A stretch of DNA of 64,000 nt from Aureispira anguillae (GTDB lineage Bacteria > Bacteroidota > Bacteroidia > Chitinophagales > Saprospiraceae). The stretch covers positions 6,053,001 to 6,117,000 of the forward strand of contig NZ_AP026867.1 in the NCBI RefSeq assembly GCF_026000115.1. Reading direction: 5' to 3'. The notes beneath the pieces are model-generated. The model was not told where the DNA came from. It made no database searches and was given only the letters and a program-made list of their open reading frames with translations. The position numbers were made by a program, and so were the translations under genes. Of this stretch, positions 8,169 through 15,799 are shown piece by piece. Each line of letters starts with the position of its first letter. Position 1 is the first letter of the stretch.

Positions 8169-9713
8169 TCACCCCTTCAAAAACTCCTCACTCCCAATCA
8201 AAGCCCCCTCCTGCCTTAGCTCTAAGATATAAACCCCAGCCTCCAAATCATATACGGGGAGGATATACGTTTTGTCCGATTGGTCGTAGGTCTTATACTC
8301 CTTTAAGAGGCGACCTTGTACATCCAGCACTCGAAAGCTTAAATCTTCTTGGGGGCTAGGATTGTAATAATGGACATTTAAATAGTCGGTTGTGGGATTG
8401 GGATAGAGCAGTAGATTTAGAGCAGCAGGTTTTTGAGTAGGCAATGCTCCCGATACCAAATGACAACCTGGTACCAAACAGCCTTCCTCGTCTAGTTTTA
8501 GTAACCAGCCTTGTTGATGAACGCCTGTCCCTATAATATTCGCTTCTCCACAAATCAAGAAACCACCATCTGGCGTTCGCTCTGCATCATAAATGGTGTG
8601 TTCGGAATTGGCTGTATTGAGGTACTCATATTCTCGACTCCAAATACTATCTCCATTTGGGGATAATTTTACGATTCTACCATGGATGATATTATAAATT
8701 GGGTTGGGTTGTGGATATAATCGAACTACTGTTCCAAAGGCAACCAAGCTACTATCTTCTAATGCTACAATTTTTTGAAAATTTGCTGTGGTCAAAGCAT
8801 CTGAATGAAATTTGGTTCCCCATAAAAAGTTACGGCTACTATCTAGTTTATAAACATAGGCTTCCTGAATAGGGGTAGACCATGTCCCTGTAGCTCCTAA
8901 TCGTTCACTGCCCCATGCAGAAGCAATAACCCAACCTCCATCTTTACTTTTTATTAAATCATTGACCCCATGAATTTGCTGTGTATTGGGACTTTGATAT
9001 ACCCATACACTATTCCCTAGACTGTCTATTTTTTCTAGCTTGCTCTTTATACTATAATTCATTTGAGTACCGCTAACCAAATCATCTTGCATATAGCCAA
9101 TAACTACACTTCCATCTCCATCTCTATAAAGACAAGGAATACGCTCAGCTGTTATAACATCATTTCTGTTGATTTTCCATTCTAATACTCTATTACTATT
9201 TAATTTAATAATACTTATTTCACCCGATCCTGCAGGTTCACGAACTGTACTCGCAATTAAATAACCACTATCTTGTGTTACGATAGCATCATCTGGACGA
9301 AAAAAGTCGCCCATTAAATATGAATTATAAAATGTTTTTGACCATAAAGTATCTCCGTTTAAATCATACTTTAATAGCCCCCCCCTAAAAACTGTATCAA
9401 TGTTATATGTTGAAACAATTAAATTGCCATCAAAATCTGTCCTCAGAGAAGGTGCCCAAGATTCAAAATTTGCATACACTTTATAGAATAGCAAATTGCC
9501 CATGGTATCATATTTTGTAAACAATGTACCAAAATCGCAGTTACTAGCTGTATCCTTTACTCCCCCTGTAATATAATAACAAGAATCTGTTACCTCTAAA
9601 CTTGTTAAAACTGTATTTCCACAGCCCAATTGAACTCGTTTATTAAAAGTTGTAATCTGCCCAATACTATTATAGCAAAAACAACAACCCAATAGCATAT
9701 AAATTAATTTCAT
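8169..9713 (-). CDS. Secreted propeller-like protein with T9SS sorting domain, paralogue C
   Basis: This 514-residue protein has a signal peptide (about 1-19, nearly identical to that of A), weak propeller repeats and a type A T9SS C-terminal domain. The C-terminal ~290 residues, starting around S-K-L-E-K-I-D-S, are almost identical to A and B. Residues ~45-220 are different from both. It lies downstream of the large broken gene, with a hairpin in the gap, and starts the row C, relic, B, A, relic, truncated B. No catalytic motif was found. Confidence 0.85.
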   Translation of the reverse strand: MKLIYMLLGCCFCYNSIGQITTFNKRVQLGCGNTVLTSLEVTDSCYYITGGVKDTASNCDFGTLFTKYDTMGNLLFYKVYANFESWAPSLRTDFDGNLIVSTYNIDTVFRGGLLKYDLNGDTLWSKTFYNSYLMGDFFRPDDAIVTQDSGYLIASTVREPAGSGEISIIKLNSNRVLEWKINRNDVITAERIPCLYRDGDGSVVIGYMQDDLVSGTQMNYSIKSKLEKIDSLGNSVWVYQSPNTQQIHGVNDLIKSKDGGWVIASAWGSERLGATGTWSTPIQEAYVYKLDSSRNFLWGTKFHSDALTTANFQKIVALEDSSLVAFGTVVRLYPQPNPIYNIIHGRIVKLSPNGDSIWSREYEYLNTANSEHTIYDAERTPDGGFLICGEANIIGTGVHQQGWLLKLDEEGCLVPGCHLVSGALPTQKPAALNLLLYPNPTTDYLNVHYYNPSPQEDLSFRVLDVQGRLLKEYKTYDQSDKTYILPVYDLEAGVYILELRQEGALIGSEEFLKG

Positions 9714-9730
9714 AAGAAATAAGATAAAAA

Positions 9731-9757
9731 CCTATTTCCACCTAGCGTAGAAATAGG
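9731..9757 (-). terminator. Hairpin between the large T9SS gene and paralogue C
   Basis: CCTATTT (9731-9737) and AAATAGG (9751-9757) form a 7-bp stem with the same loop sequence (CACCTAGCGTAG) as the hairpin at 6372-6402. It lies between the start of paralogue C (9713) and the stop of the large gene (9770). Confidence 0.45.
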
Positions 9758-9769
9758 CTATTCATTAAA

Positions 9770-12700
9770 TTATTTTTGTAACACAATTTTAAACACCTTA
9801 CATGCTTGCCCCTCTGAATATAAAACTGCAAAATAAATTCCTGCTGCCCAATTTTTTGTATTTAACGTAAGTTGTCCCAAATTGTTTTGCAATTTGAATT
9901 GAGCAATCTTAGCACCTGAGGTAGCCGTCACTATCAAATCTCCTTTTTTAATTCCCTTAGGCAATTGATACGATATATCTACCCAATTGATTGCAGGACT
10001 GGGGCTTCCCTCTAAAATGGCTTCCTCACTCGCAAAACTAGGCTTACTGTTGGTAGCAGGAATATAACGCCCTTCTATTGGAGTTCTATCGGGCAAGGTT
10101 GGATAATAAAGAATCCCCTTTCGATAAAAGAAATTTAAGATATTGCCTGCCTGTACCGCTGCAAAACCCCATTTAGTAGCGGCAATTTCTTCTAAAACCT
10201 CCACTTCCGCTTTTTCTAAGTTGGCTTCTGTTCTCCCTGCTTGGTATGCCGTATATAATAGTTGTTTTAAACGTTTATAATCGTCCTGATTGTTTAAAGC
10301 ACGTTCCTCTAAGCTATATTGAGCAGGAATTGAATCGATCCATTCCAAGGCTGTATTATACTGTCCTATCCTCCAATAATGTTCTACCAATTCATAGACC
10401 GCCTCTGAACCTGTTTTTTTCTGAATCCAAACCGCTATACTATCTTCATGGGGTAAACTATCGTTGGAATAGGCTCTAATAACTTCATTTGCCCAAAAGA
10501 AGACTTCTCGATTGGCTCCTGCCAATTCTCCCGCTTGTTCTAAGACCAAACTGCTATCTGCGGGATCTAAATTAGAATAGTTTTCTTCCAATAAATCATA
10601 GGCTGTTTGGGTCTGGTAATAATTGGCTTTGAGTGTTGCTAGGCTTAGGGGGCTTCCTTCTGCATCAGATATTTTATAAACGCCGACTCCGGTATAATGA
10701 TCAGCACAAAAAGCAGTGTTCCCAAATGGAACTACTTGATGGTTTGTATTAAATAATAGAGCAGGGTCAGGAGATTCAGCAGAACTAACCTGAGGGTCAC
10801 TTGTATAATAATAAGCAATAGGGGCATTTAACTGCCCCAATATTGGATTGTAGCTATAATTATAAAATTGCGCCTGAGCGGGCAAACTTTGTATGGGCGT
10901 TGATAGGGTATTTCTACTGGCTTGGGTAATACTACCTTGTTGTGCACCAATACTAGCAGGAGCGGCATTGGTCATAATATTGGGTAAAACCGTAAAATCA
11001 TAAGCATTGCTACTATTTTGATTGCAAAGATATTGCATTCCATCATCAGGCAAAACGCCATCATTACGCCCATGCGCTAGATTGCCTCCCGTTAGATTGT
11101 GGTATTGATTATTTCTAATTTGGTTACCACCAGCGCCAGCATCCTCCACCCAAGAACCGAGCGTCTGGTCAGTGCTAGAAGCTTGAAAGACATTTTGTTC
11201 CACTACAAAGGCCGTATTGGCAATCAAGCCCAATCCATATTCCTCTACTACATAGTGGTTGGGCGCAGCAGCAGCAAAGCCCCCAATCACAAAACTGTCC
11301 CTAATAATCACGGCATGATTCTGCGCCCGTATGGTCAAAGCCTGCTCATTGTCTATAAAATTACACTCGTCTACGGTAGCGGTTAAAGGGCTAAGACTGG
11401 GACCCGTTAAGTCTAGCCCTCGCTCCAAGCCCTCAAAACGATTGCGTTTATCCAAGTACACCCACTTCCTCAACTGCGGGCTGCCCCCCAAGCTGAGTAG
11501 CCCAAAACTCCCCCCTCTAGCCGCATCGCCTACCTTATTGCTTCGCTCATCCTTGAAGCTACAGCCTTTGATCTCTGTGCCGCCGATTCCCCACATCGAG
11601 ATATGCCCCAAAAAGAAGGGAATACTGTCTTGATTAAAGGGGCGATAGGCATCATTAACCGTAAAGGTGCAATTTAATAAACTACTCTGTTCGGCTGTCG
11701 TAGAGCGATACTGCATAAAATCTATGGAACGCCAATTGTTGACAAACTCACTGTCCATTGCTCGAATTAGCCCACCTGTTCCACCTGTCCCCGCTATTAT
11801 ATCAGGATAATGGCCCACTTGCCAAGGGCTAATCGCATTTTTGGCGTATTCTATTCTAGAACCATTGAGCCCGATCATCCCCTGATGGCTCGGCAGTTGA
11901 GGCATTGCAGAGTTTCCCCAAACTTGAATGCCCTGCCAAGTTTGTCCGCAAAGATTGGTAATGGTACTGCCATTGACCATCAAAATCCCTCCTGTTTCGA
12001 CCACAATAAGCCCCCCTTTGGGCATATTTAAGGTGATGCTGTCCAAGATTAGCGTTGCCCCTGTTTTTACTTTAATGTCTCGACTCATATTTTTGTCCGT
12101 TGACCAGATTTCAGTACCCGAAATCGTGCGGAAACTGCGATAACTAATATCCGTTTCGGCAGGCAACAAGTCCGACTCCCATACGCCACGCCCAAAGGTT
12201 GCCGCTCTGAGCTTGCCGAGGCAGTAATTGATCTTTAATTCCGTTGTTCGTACATTGGGAAAGTTCTCCCCATAACGCAACCAATCGCCCCCATCTTCCC
12301 GTACATAAACCCCAACATCCGTTGCAATATACAAACGGTCTTTGGTGCCTCTTTGGTAGACAATGTTGTTAATGGGAACATTTAGATTAGCCAAGGCATT
12401 GTTGGCATCGTCATAACTCGTCCATGTACTCCCTGAGTCGCTGGAATAGTATACTTTTATGTCCTTGCTATAGCCCGAAAAGCTCAACCACAAACGCTTT
12501 CCATCTAAGGGATCTACGGCTATTCCCGTAATGGGGTTGGGATCACTTCCTGCTGCTGTGGTATCAATGGGTAACCCTGCATTTTTTAAGACAAAACAGG
12601 TATCACAGCCCAAACCATTGTTAAAATAAAAGTCCGAACGCCGATTTTCAGAATTATCCCCTAGGGTCACCAAATAGGTATAATCACTGTTTTCGTCTTC

Positions 12701-13801
12701 GGAGAAGCCGATTTCTAAGATTCTACGATTGTCATCTGCAGCTTGATACCTTTTTAGGTTGGATTTCAGCCCCCATTTATCTAAAATGGTCTGGTAAGTC
12801 CGAACCACGCAAAAGCCTGGGGCAGATAAGCCCCCTGAACCTACTGGCTGAACCCATTGGTAAATTTGATTTACACCAGGGCTTGCTCCTATCGCATCGC
12901 AATTGGTCGCATTAGAACTCAAACCATTGGGTAAGCTATTTGTAGCAGGAAAAGTATCTATGGCAACTAAAGAATCTATTCTGGTATGGGCATTCCGCAA
13001 ATAAAGCTCGGTAAACCCAAAATACAAAGAATCATTTTTAGGATGATTTAACATCGGAAAGGTGCTTGGAACGTCCGATGGCAGCCATTGACCATCGGGA
13101 GTATTATTAGGACTATAAGACAAAGGGGACATTACTAAACGATGAAAACTTGTTCCATCATTTTGGCGAAAAAAAAGATCTCCACTTTGGTCATCAATTC
13201 GAGTTCCATAGCCGTCTTCACCCGCCATTTGCCCCCAACTAGTTCCATTATCTATGGTGATATTCGTCCCTACATCTTGTTGCGCTAAAGCAATTAAACT
13301 ATCATTGCCTTCCCAGTCGTCAAAAGACCATATTGTAGCTACTCCTAGCCCATCGTACAAAGAAACCCAATCAGAGGTACTGCCCCCTAATGGTAATTTA
13401 CTCACGCCTCCATGGGTTCCTGCAAAAATTTCACTGCCATTATTAGGACTAAAGGCAAGACTGTGTACATCTGCATGAAATGCCCCATTGGCGTAGGGCG
13501 ACCAGCTACTAAAAGCTCCAGAAAAAGCAGCATAACTTCCTCTTACAACCGTACATCCATAACAAACGTGATTGGAATCAACAGGAGATACGGATATTCC
13601 TGCCCAAGCAGGTTTGCAAAGCCCTGTTTCATATAATCCTGTCCTCGTTTCTAAATGTTGCCAATTCCCAGTGTTTCGACTATAAACCAGTAGGCTCATG
13701 GCTTGATGCCTTATCAAATAAACATAAAGCAAATGAGGAGCAGCAGGCGTGGTAGCCACGTTTATCCGCTCAGGCAAAATAAGGGGAAAACTGGTATTCA
13801 A
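9770..13801 (-). CDS. Large C-terminal part of the giant T9SS propeller/beta-helix protein
   Basis: This open stretch of 1343 codons starts only at a TTG after the T-run, so it is not an independent gene. It holds the second half of the BNR-like propeller (motifs such as S-S-D-S-G-S-T-W and a final F-G-R-G-V-W-E-S-D-L), then a region with many short hydrophobic rungs and G/N turns typical of a right-handed parallel beta-helix (N-C-T-F, C-S-F, C-N-F-I-D-N). A helical, repeat-like segment follows (about 1090-1230), and finally a T9SS C-terminal domain with L-T-L-N-T-K-N-W-A-A-G-I-Y-F-A. Propeller plus beta-helix suggests carbohydrate or surface binding. No catalytic triad was recognised. Confidence 0.7.
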   Translation of the reverse strand: MNTSFPLILPERINVATTPAAPHLLYVYLIRHQAMSLLVYSRNTGNWQHLETRTGLYETGLCKPAWAGISVSPVDSNHVCYGCTVVRGSYAAFSGAFSSWSPYANGAFHADVHSLAFSPNNGSEIFAGTHGGVSKLPLGGSTSDWVSLYDGLGVATIWSFDDWEGNDSLIALAQQDVGTNITIDNGTSWGQMAGEDGYGTRIDDQSGDLFFRQNDGTSFHRLVMSPLSYSPNNTPDGQWLPSDVPSTFPMLNHPKNDSLYFGFTELYLRNAHTRIDSLVAIDTFPATNSLPNGLSSNATNCDAIGASPGVNQIYQWVQPVGSGGLSAPGFCVVRTYQTILDKWGLKSNLKRYQAADDNRRILEIGFSEDENSDYTYLVTLGDNSENRRSDFYFNNGLGCDTCFVLKNAGLPIDTTAAGSDPNPITGIAVDPLDGKRLWLSFSGYSKDIKVYYSSDSGSTWTSYDDANNALANLNVPINNIVYQRGTKDRLYIATDVGVYVREDGGDWLRYGENFPNVRTTELKINYCLGKLRAATFGRGVWESDLLPAETDISYRSFRTISGTEIWSTDKNMSRDIKVKTGATLILDSITLNMPKGGLIVVETGGILMVNGSTITNLCGQTWQGIQVWGNSAMPQLPSHQGMIGLNGSRIEYAKNAISPWQVGHYPDIIAGTGGTGGLIRAMDSEFVNNWRSIDFMQYRSTTAEQSSLLNCTFTVNDAYRPFNQDSIPFFLGHISMWGIGGTEIKGCSFKDERSNKVGDAARGGSFGLLSLGGSPQLRKWVYLDKRNRFEGLERGLDLTGPSLSPLTATVDECNFIDNEQALTIRAQNHAVIIRDSFVIGGFAAAAPNHYVVEEYGLGLIANTAFVVEQNVFQASSTDQTLGSWVEDAGAGGNQIRNNQYHNLTGGNLAHGRNDGVLPDDGMQYLCNQNSSNAYDFTVLPNIMTNAAPASIGAQQGSITQASRNTLSTPIQSLPAQAQFYNYSYNPILGQLNAPIAYYYTSDPQVSSAESPDPALLFNTNHQVVPFGNTAFCADHYTGVGVYKISDAEGSPLSLATLKANYYQTQTAYDLLEENYSNLDPADSSLVLEQAGELAGANREVFFWANEVIRAYSNDSLPHEDSIAVWIQKKTGSEAVYELVEHYWRIGQYNTALEWIDSIPAQYSLEERALNNQDDYKRLKQLLYTAYQAGRTEANLEKAEVEVLEEIAATKWGFAAVQAGNILNFFYRKGILYYPTLPDRTPIEGRYIPATNSKPSFASEEAILEGSPSPAINWVDISYQLPKGIKKGDLIVTATSGAKIAQFKLQNNLGQLTLNTKNWAAGIYFAVLYSEGQACKVFKIVLQK

Positions 13802-14102
13802 AAAAATCCAAACTGGCTCCTGTTCCCGTTAAAGCAGTCCAAGTTTGCCCACCATCTACGGACTCATAAATATTTCGTCCGCTGGCATAAACAATATCGG
13901 GATTCGTAGGATGAAATTCCAACCCTCGCCATTCTGTATCCAAGACAAAACCACCTCCTGTTGCTGCTGGTCCTACTAAAACTTGCTCCCAAGAAAATCC
14001 TCTATTCTGCGTTCTAAAGATTCCTTGACTGGTGGCAATCAAAAGAATTTGGTCATTGGTCGGATGCACAATAATATTCCGCATGGTGCCCCCCTGATTC
14101 AA
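13770..14102 (-). CDS. Middle fragment of the giant T9SS protein
   Basis: These 110 codons lie between the two frameshifts. They carry propeller motifs H-P-T-N-D-Q-I-L-L-I-A-T-S-Q-G-I-F-R-T, W-R-G-L-E-F-H-P-T-N-P-D-I-V-Y-A-S-G and V-D-G-G-Q-T-W, which continue the repeats of the upstream and downstream fragments in phase. It is not a separate gene. Confidence 0.6.
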   Translation of the reverse strand: MNQGGTMRNIIVHPTNDQILLIATSQGIFRTQNRGFSWEQVLVGPAATGGGFVLDTEWRGLEFHPTNPDIVYASGRNIYESVDGGQTWTALTGTGASLDFFEYQFSPYFA

Positions 14103-14901
14103 AAACTTCCAATAAATCCGACTTTACCGTTCCATCAATCATCACCACTGCACTGCCATTCATCGATACCCAATGGTCATTAGCGGTATGATTAAAATAT
14201 ACGCCTTGGGTATGAATGGGATCTGCATTGTTAAGCACGCCTCTAAGTGGATCATAATTGGCTTGCAAACCAAAAGACGAATAACCATGATCGCCGTTTC
14301 CTGTACAGACAAATACTCGACTGCTCGATACCGCTATGCCACCAATAGAAGTCATGGGCAGCCCTCTATCTGTATGATAATTGTACCAATTTAAACCGCC
14401 ATCATCCGTCCGATACAAACCGCCATAATGGGAACCTGCATAAATCGTTTGGTTGTTGACAGAATCGTAATTCGGGTGAAAGGCCAGTCGATGAATTTGT
14501 CCCATTCCCCGTCCATCACCTCCTAAATGAATGGTTTGATTCGGTCCCAATTCATCCCAATCCGATGCCAATGGATGAACAGGAGGAATGACAATAGGAG
14601 TTGTTCCTACTGGTGGCAAATTGTTGCTGTTGTTGTAAATACCGCTGTAAAGTCTGGTATAATCTAGCATTGCCTTATTCGCCCTACTCATATTGCCAGT
14701 GGGCGCTAGGCGAGGTCCCCAAGTCATCTTGTCTCGCCGTACTTGGTTGTAAATGCCACCTTCTGCGCTATCGGCTTGGTAATGCACATAAAAAGAGTCT
14801 AAGAATTGATAAAATGAAGAATCGGGGGAGATTTGGAATTGTCCAAAACCGTTGTGGAATAATAGGCAGAGCCCTATTATTAACATTTGTGGGTGTTTCA
14901 T
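14053..14901 (-). CDS. N-terminal fragment of the giant T9SS protein
   Basis: The 282 codons start with a signal peptide (about 1-20, ending G-F-G-Q). A region of about 110 residues with no clear homology follows, then the first propeller blades (R-L-A-F-H-P-N-Y and Y-R-T-D-D-G-G-L-N-W). The fragment runs out of frame at the G6 run (14089-14094), after which the last ~13 codons are out-of-frame sequence. As it stands it would be secreted but lack the sorting domain. Confidence 0.65.
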   Translation of the reverse strand: MKHPQMLIIGLCLLFHNGFGQFQISPDSSFYQFLDSFYVHYQADSAEGGIYNQVRRDKMTWGPRLAPTGNMSRANKAMLDYTRLYSGIYNNSNNLPPVGTTPIVIPPVHPLASDWDELGPNQTIHLGGDGRGMGQIHRLAFHPNYDSVNNQTIYAGSHYGGLYRTDDGGLNWYNYHTDRGLPMTSIGGIAVSSSRVFVCTGNGDHGYSSFGLQANYDPLRGVLNNADPIHTQGVYFNHTANDHWVSMNGSAVVMIDGTVKSDLLEVFESGGHHAEYYCASDQ

Positions 14902-15147
14902 AAAAGCTAGGTTTTATTGTAAACAAATCGTGTTTTCTTTTAGCGATTGGCATAAAAAAAAGACTATCAACCTTTTACTCTAGCTTCGTGGGGTAATACA
15001 AGGTTAGGTATAAATTTTCACAATTCAAATATTTTTTATTAAAAATTCATTTTCAACTTCTATTTAATAAACTATTTTACAATTAGTTACATTGTTTTAG
15101 TTTTTTTTAAAACAATACTTCGTTGAAAAATTAGATATAAATAAAAA

Positions 15148-15202
15148 GGGTGAAAATTATTAAGTTTGAGTTTACCACAACAAAAACAAAAAATTTTCAC
15201 CC
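15148..15202 (+). repeat. Inverted repeat at the IS transposase start
   Basis: GGGTGAAAATT (15148-15158) and AATTTTCACCC (15192-15202) are perfect 11-bp inverted copies ending just before the ATG at 15204. In an RNA this hairpin would block initiation, as many IS elements do against read-through. It may also mark the left IS end. Confidence 0.5.
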
Positions 15203-15674
15203 AATGAATATCGAAATACTCATTGAGCAAATATTAAACAAAATACCGAGAATTAATAAAAGTAGAAAGAAGTTTTTTGTACATATTATGATGATGTTTT
15301 TGAGTATTCGAGGTCGCATCAACTTTTTGCAAATGGCACGATATGGTCAGATGAAGGAAAGTAGCTACCGAGAAAATTTCAAAAAGGAATTTGATTTCAA
15401 AGCATTTAATTCTGAGTTGGTTTAACAAACGATGTCCTATAAAAAGATACTAGCCTTTGACCCAACTTTTATACCTAAAAGTGGTAACAATACTTCTGGA
15501 GTAGGATATTTTTGGTCAGGATATGCTAGTAGAGCAGAGAGAGGATTAGAATTTGGTGGCATAGCAGCTATCTGTATTTCAATGAACTTATGCTTGATTT
15601 ATTTTTTTACGAGTTTGGGATTTGCCCAAACAGTAGTTTTAATAAACAAGCCAAACTTAAATTATTATAGTTAG
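15150..15674 (+). mobile_element. Remnant of an IS element with a broken DDE transposase
   Basis: The real start is probably ATG 15204. The frame encodes a helical N-terminus (I-L-N-K-I-P-R-I-N-K-S-R-K-K-F), then R-G-R-I-N-F-L-Q-M-A-R-Y-G. An in-frame TAA stop at 15423-15425 follows, then F-D-P-T-F-I-P-K-S-G, G-Y-F-W-S-G and G-L-E-F-G-G-I-A-A. These are hallmarks of a transposase family common in Bacteroidota, where the Asp of the F-D-P motif is the first catalytic residue. After G-I-A-A the similarity is lost and the frame stops at 15674. Only about 150 of the usual ~400 codons remain, so it cannot transpose. The exact IS family is not assigned. Confidence 0.75.
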
Positions 15675-15696
15675 GCAGAATCGCTGCCTAAATTTT
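15671..15696 (+). terminator. Terminator-like hairpin at the IS remnant end
   Basis: TTAGGCAG (15671-15678) and CTGCCTAA (15684-15691) form a perfect 8-bp stem with a 5-nt loop, followed by ATTTTT. It overlaps the stop codon of the transposase remnant. Confidence 0.65.
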
Positions 15697-15723
15697 TAAC
15701 GAACTATTGTAAACAATTAAAGG

Positions 15724-15782
15724 TTATGCAAGTAGTATACAGATAGTCCATAAATACTAGACTTAATATACTACTTGCATAA
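15724..15782. repeat. 16-bp inverted repeat between converging genes
   Basis: The arms 15724-15739 and 15767-15782 are perfect inverted copies (TTATGCAAGTAGTATA and complement) with a 27-bp spacer. It lies 18 bp after the stop of the minus-strand barrel gene, so a transcription end is the simplest use. It could also be an IS end. The core GCAAGTAGTATA also occurs near 1584. Confidence 0.55.
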
Positions 15783-15799
15783 TGATTATTACATCGCAA

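Larger units (their letters stand above)
4341..9713 (-). repeat. Tandem duplication of a T9SS gene unit, period 3369 bp
   Basis: Paralogue A, its relic, the palindrome and the truncated gene (4341 to ~6400) repeat as paralogue C, relic, palindrome and paralogue B (7710 to ~9760) at a constant offset of 3369 bp. For example, the relics end at 4645 and 8014 and the genes at 4800 and 8169. The leader hairpins at 6372 and 9731 are copied too. The left edge is sharp at 4340/4341. The N-terminal coding parts of A and C have diverged while the C-terminal parts stayed nearly identical, which points to later gene conversion. Confidence 0.8.
9770..14901 (-). pseudogene. Giant T9SS protein gene interrupted by two +1 homopolymer frameshifts
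   Basis: Three consecutive minus-strand frames (14901-14053, 14102-13770, 13801-9770) encode one continuous protein if one base is removed from a run of six G (14089-14094 read on the minus strand) and one from a run of seven T (13800-13806). The span of 5132 bp minus two bases is exactly 1710 codons, and Asp-box propeller repeats run across both joins. The restored protein of about 1709 residues has a signal peptide, a sialidase/BNR-like propeller (about 130-590), a right-handed beta-helix-like region (about 610-1010), a helical segment and a T9SS C-terminal domain. Either the assembly carries two indel errors or the gene is inactivated or phase-variable. Both faults being +1 in homopolymers favours sequencing error. 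Confidence 0.75.

Noticed and set aside
14768-14953. Minus-strand frame overlapping the start of the giant T9SS gene
   Set aside because: The competing frame has a proper signal peptide and continues into propeller repeats.
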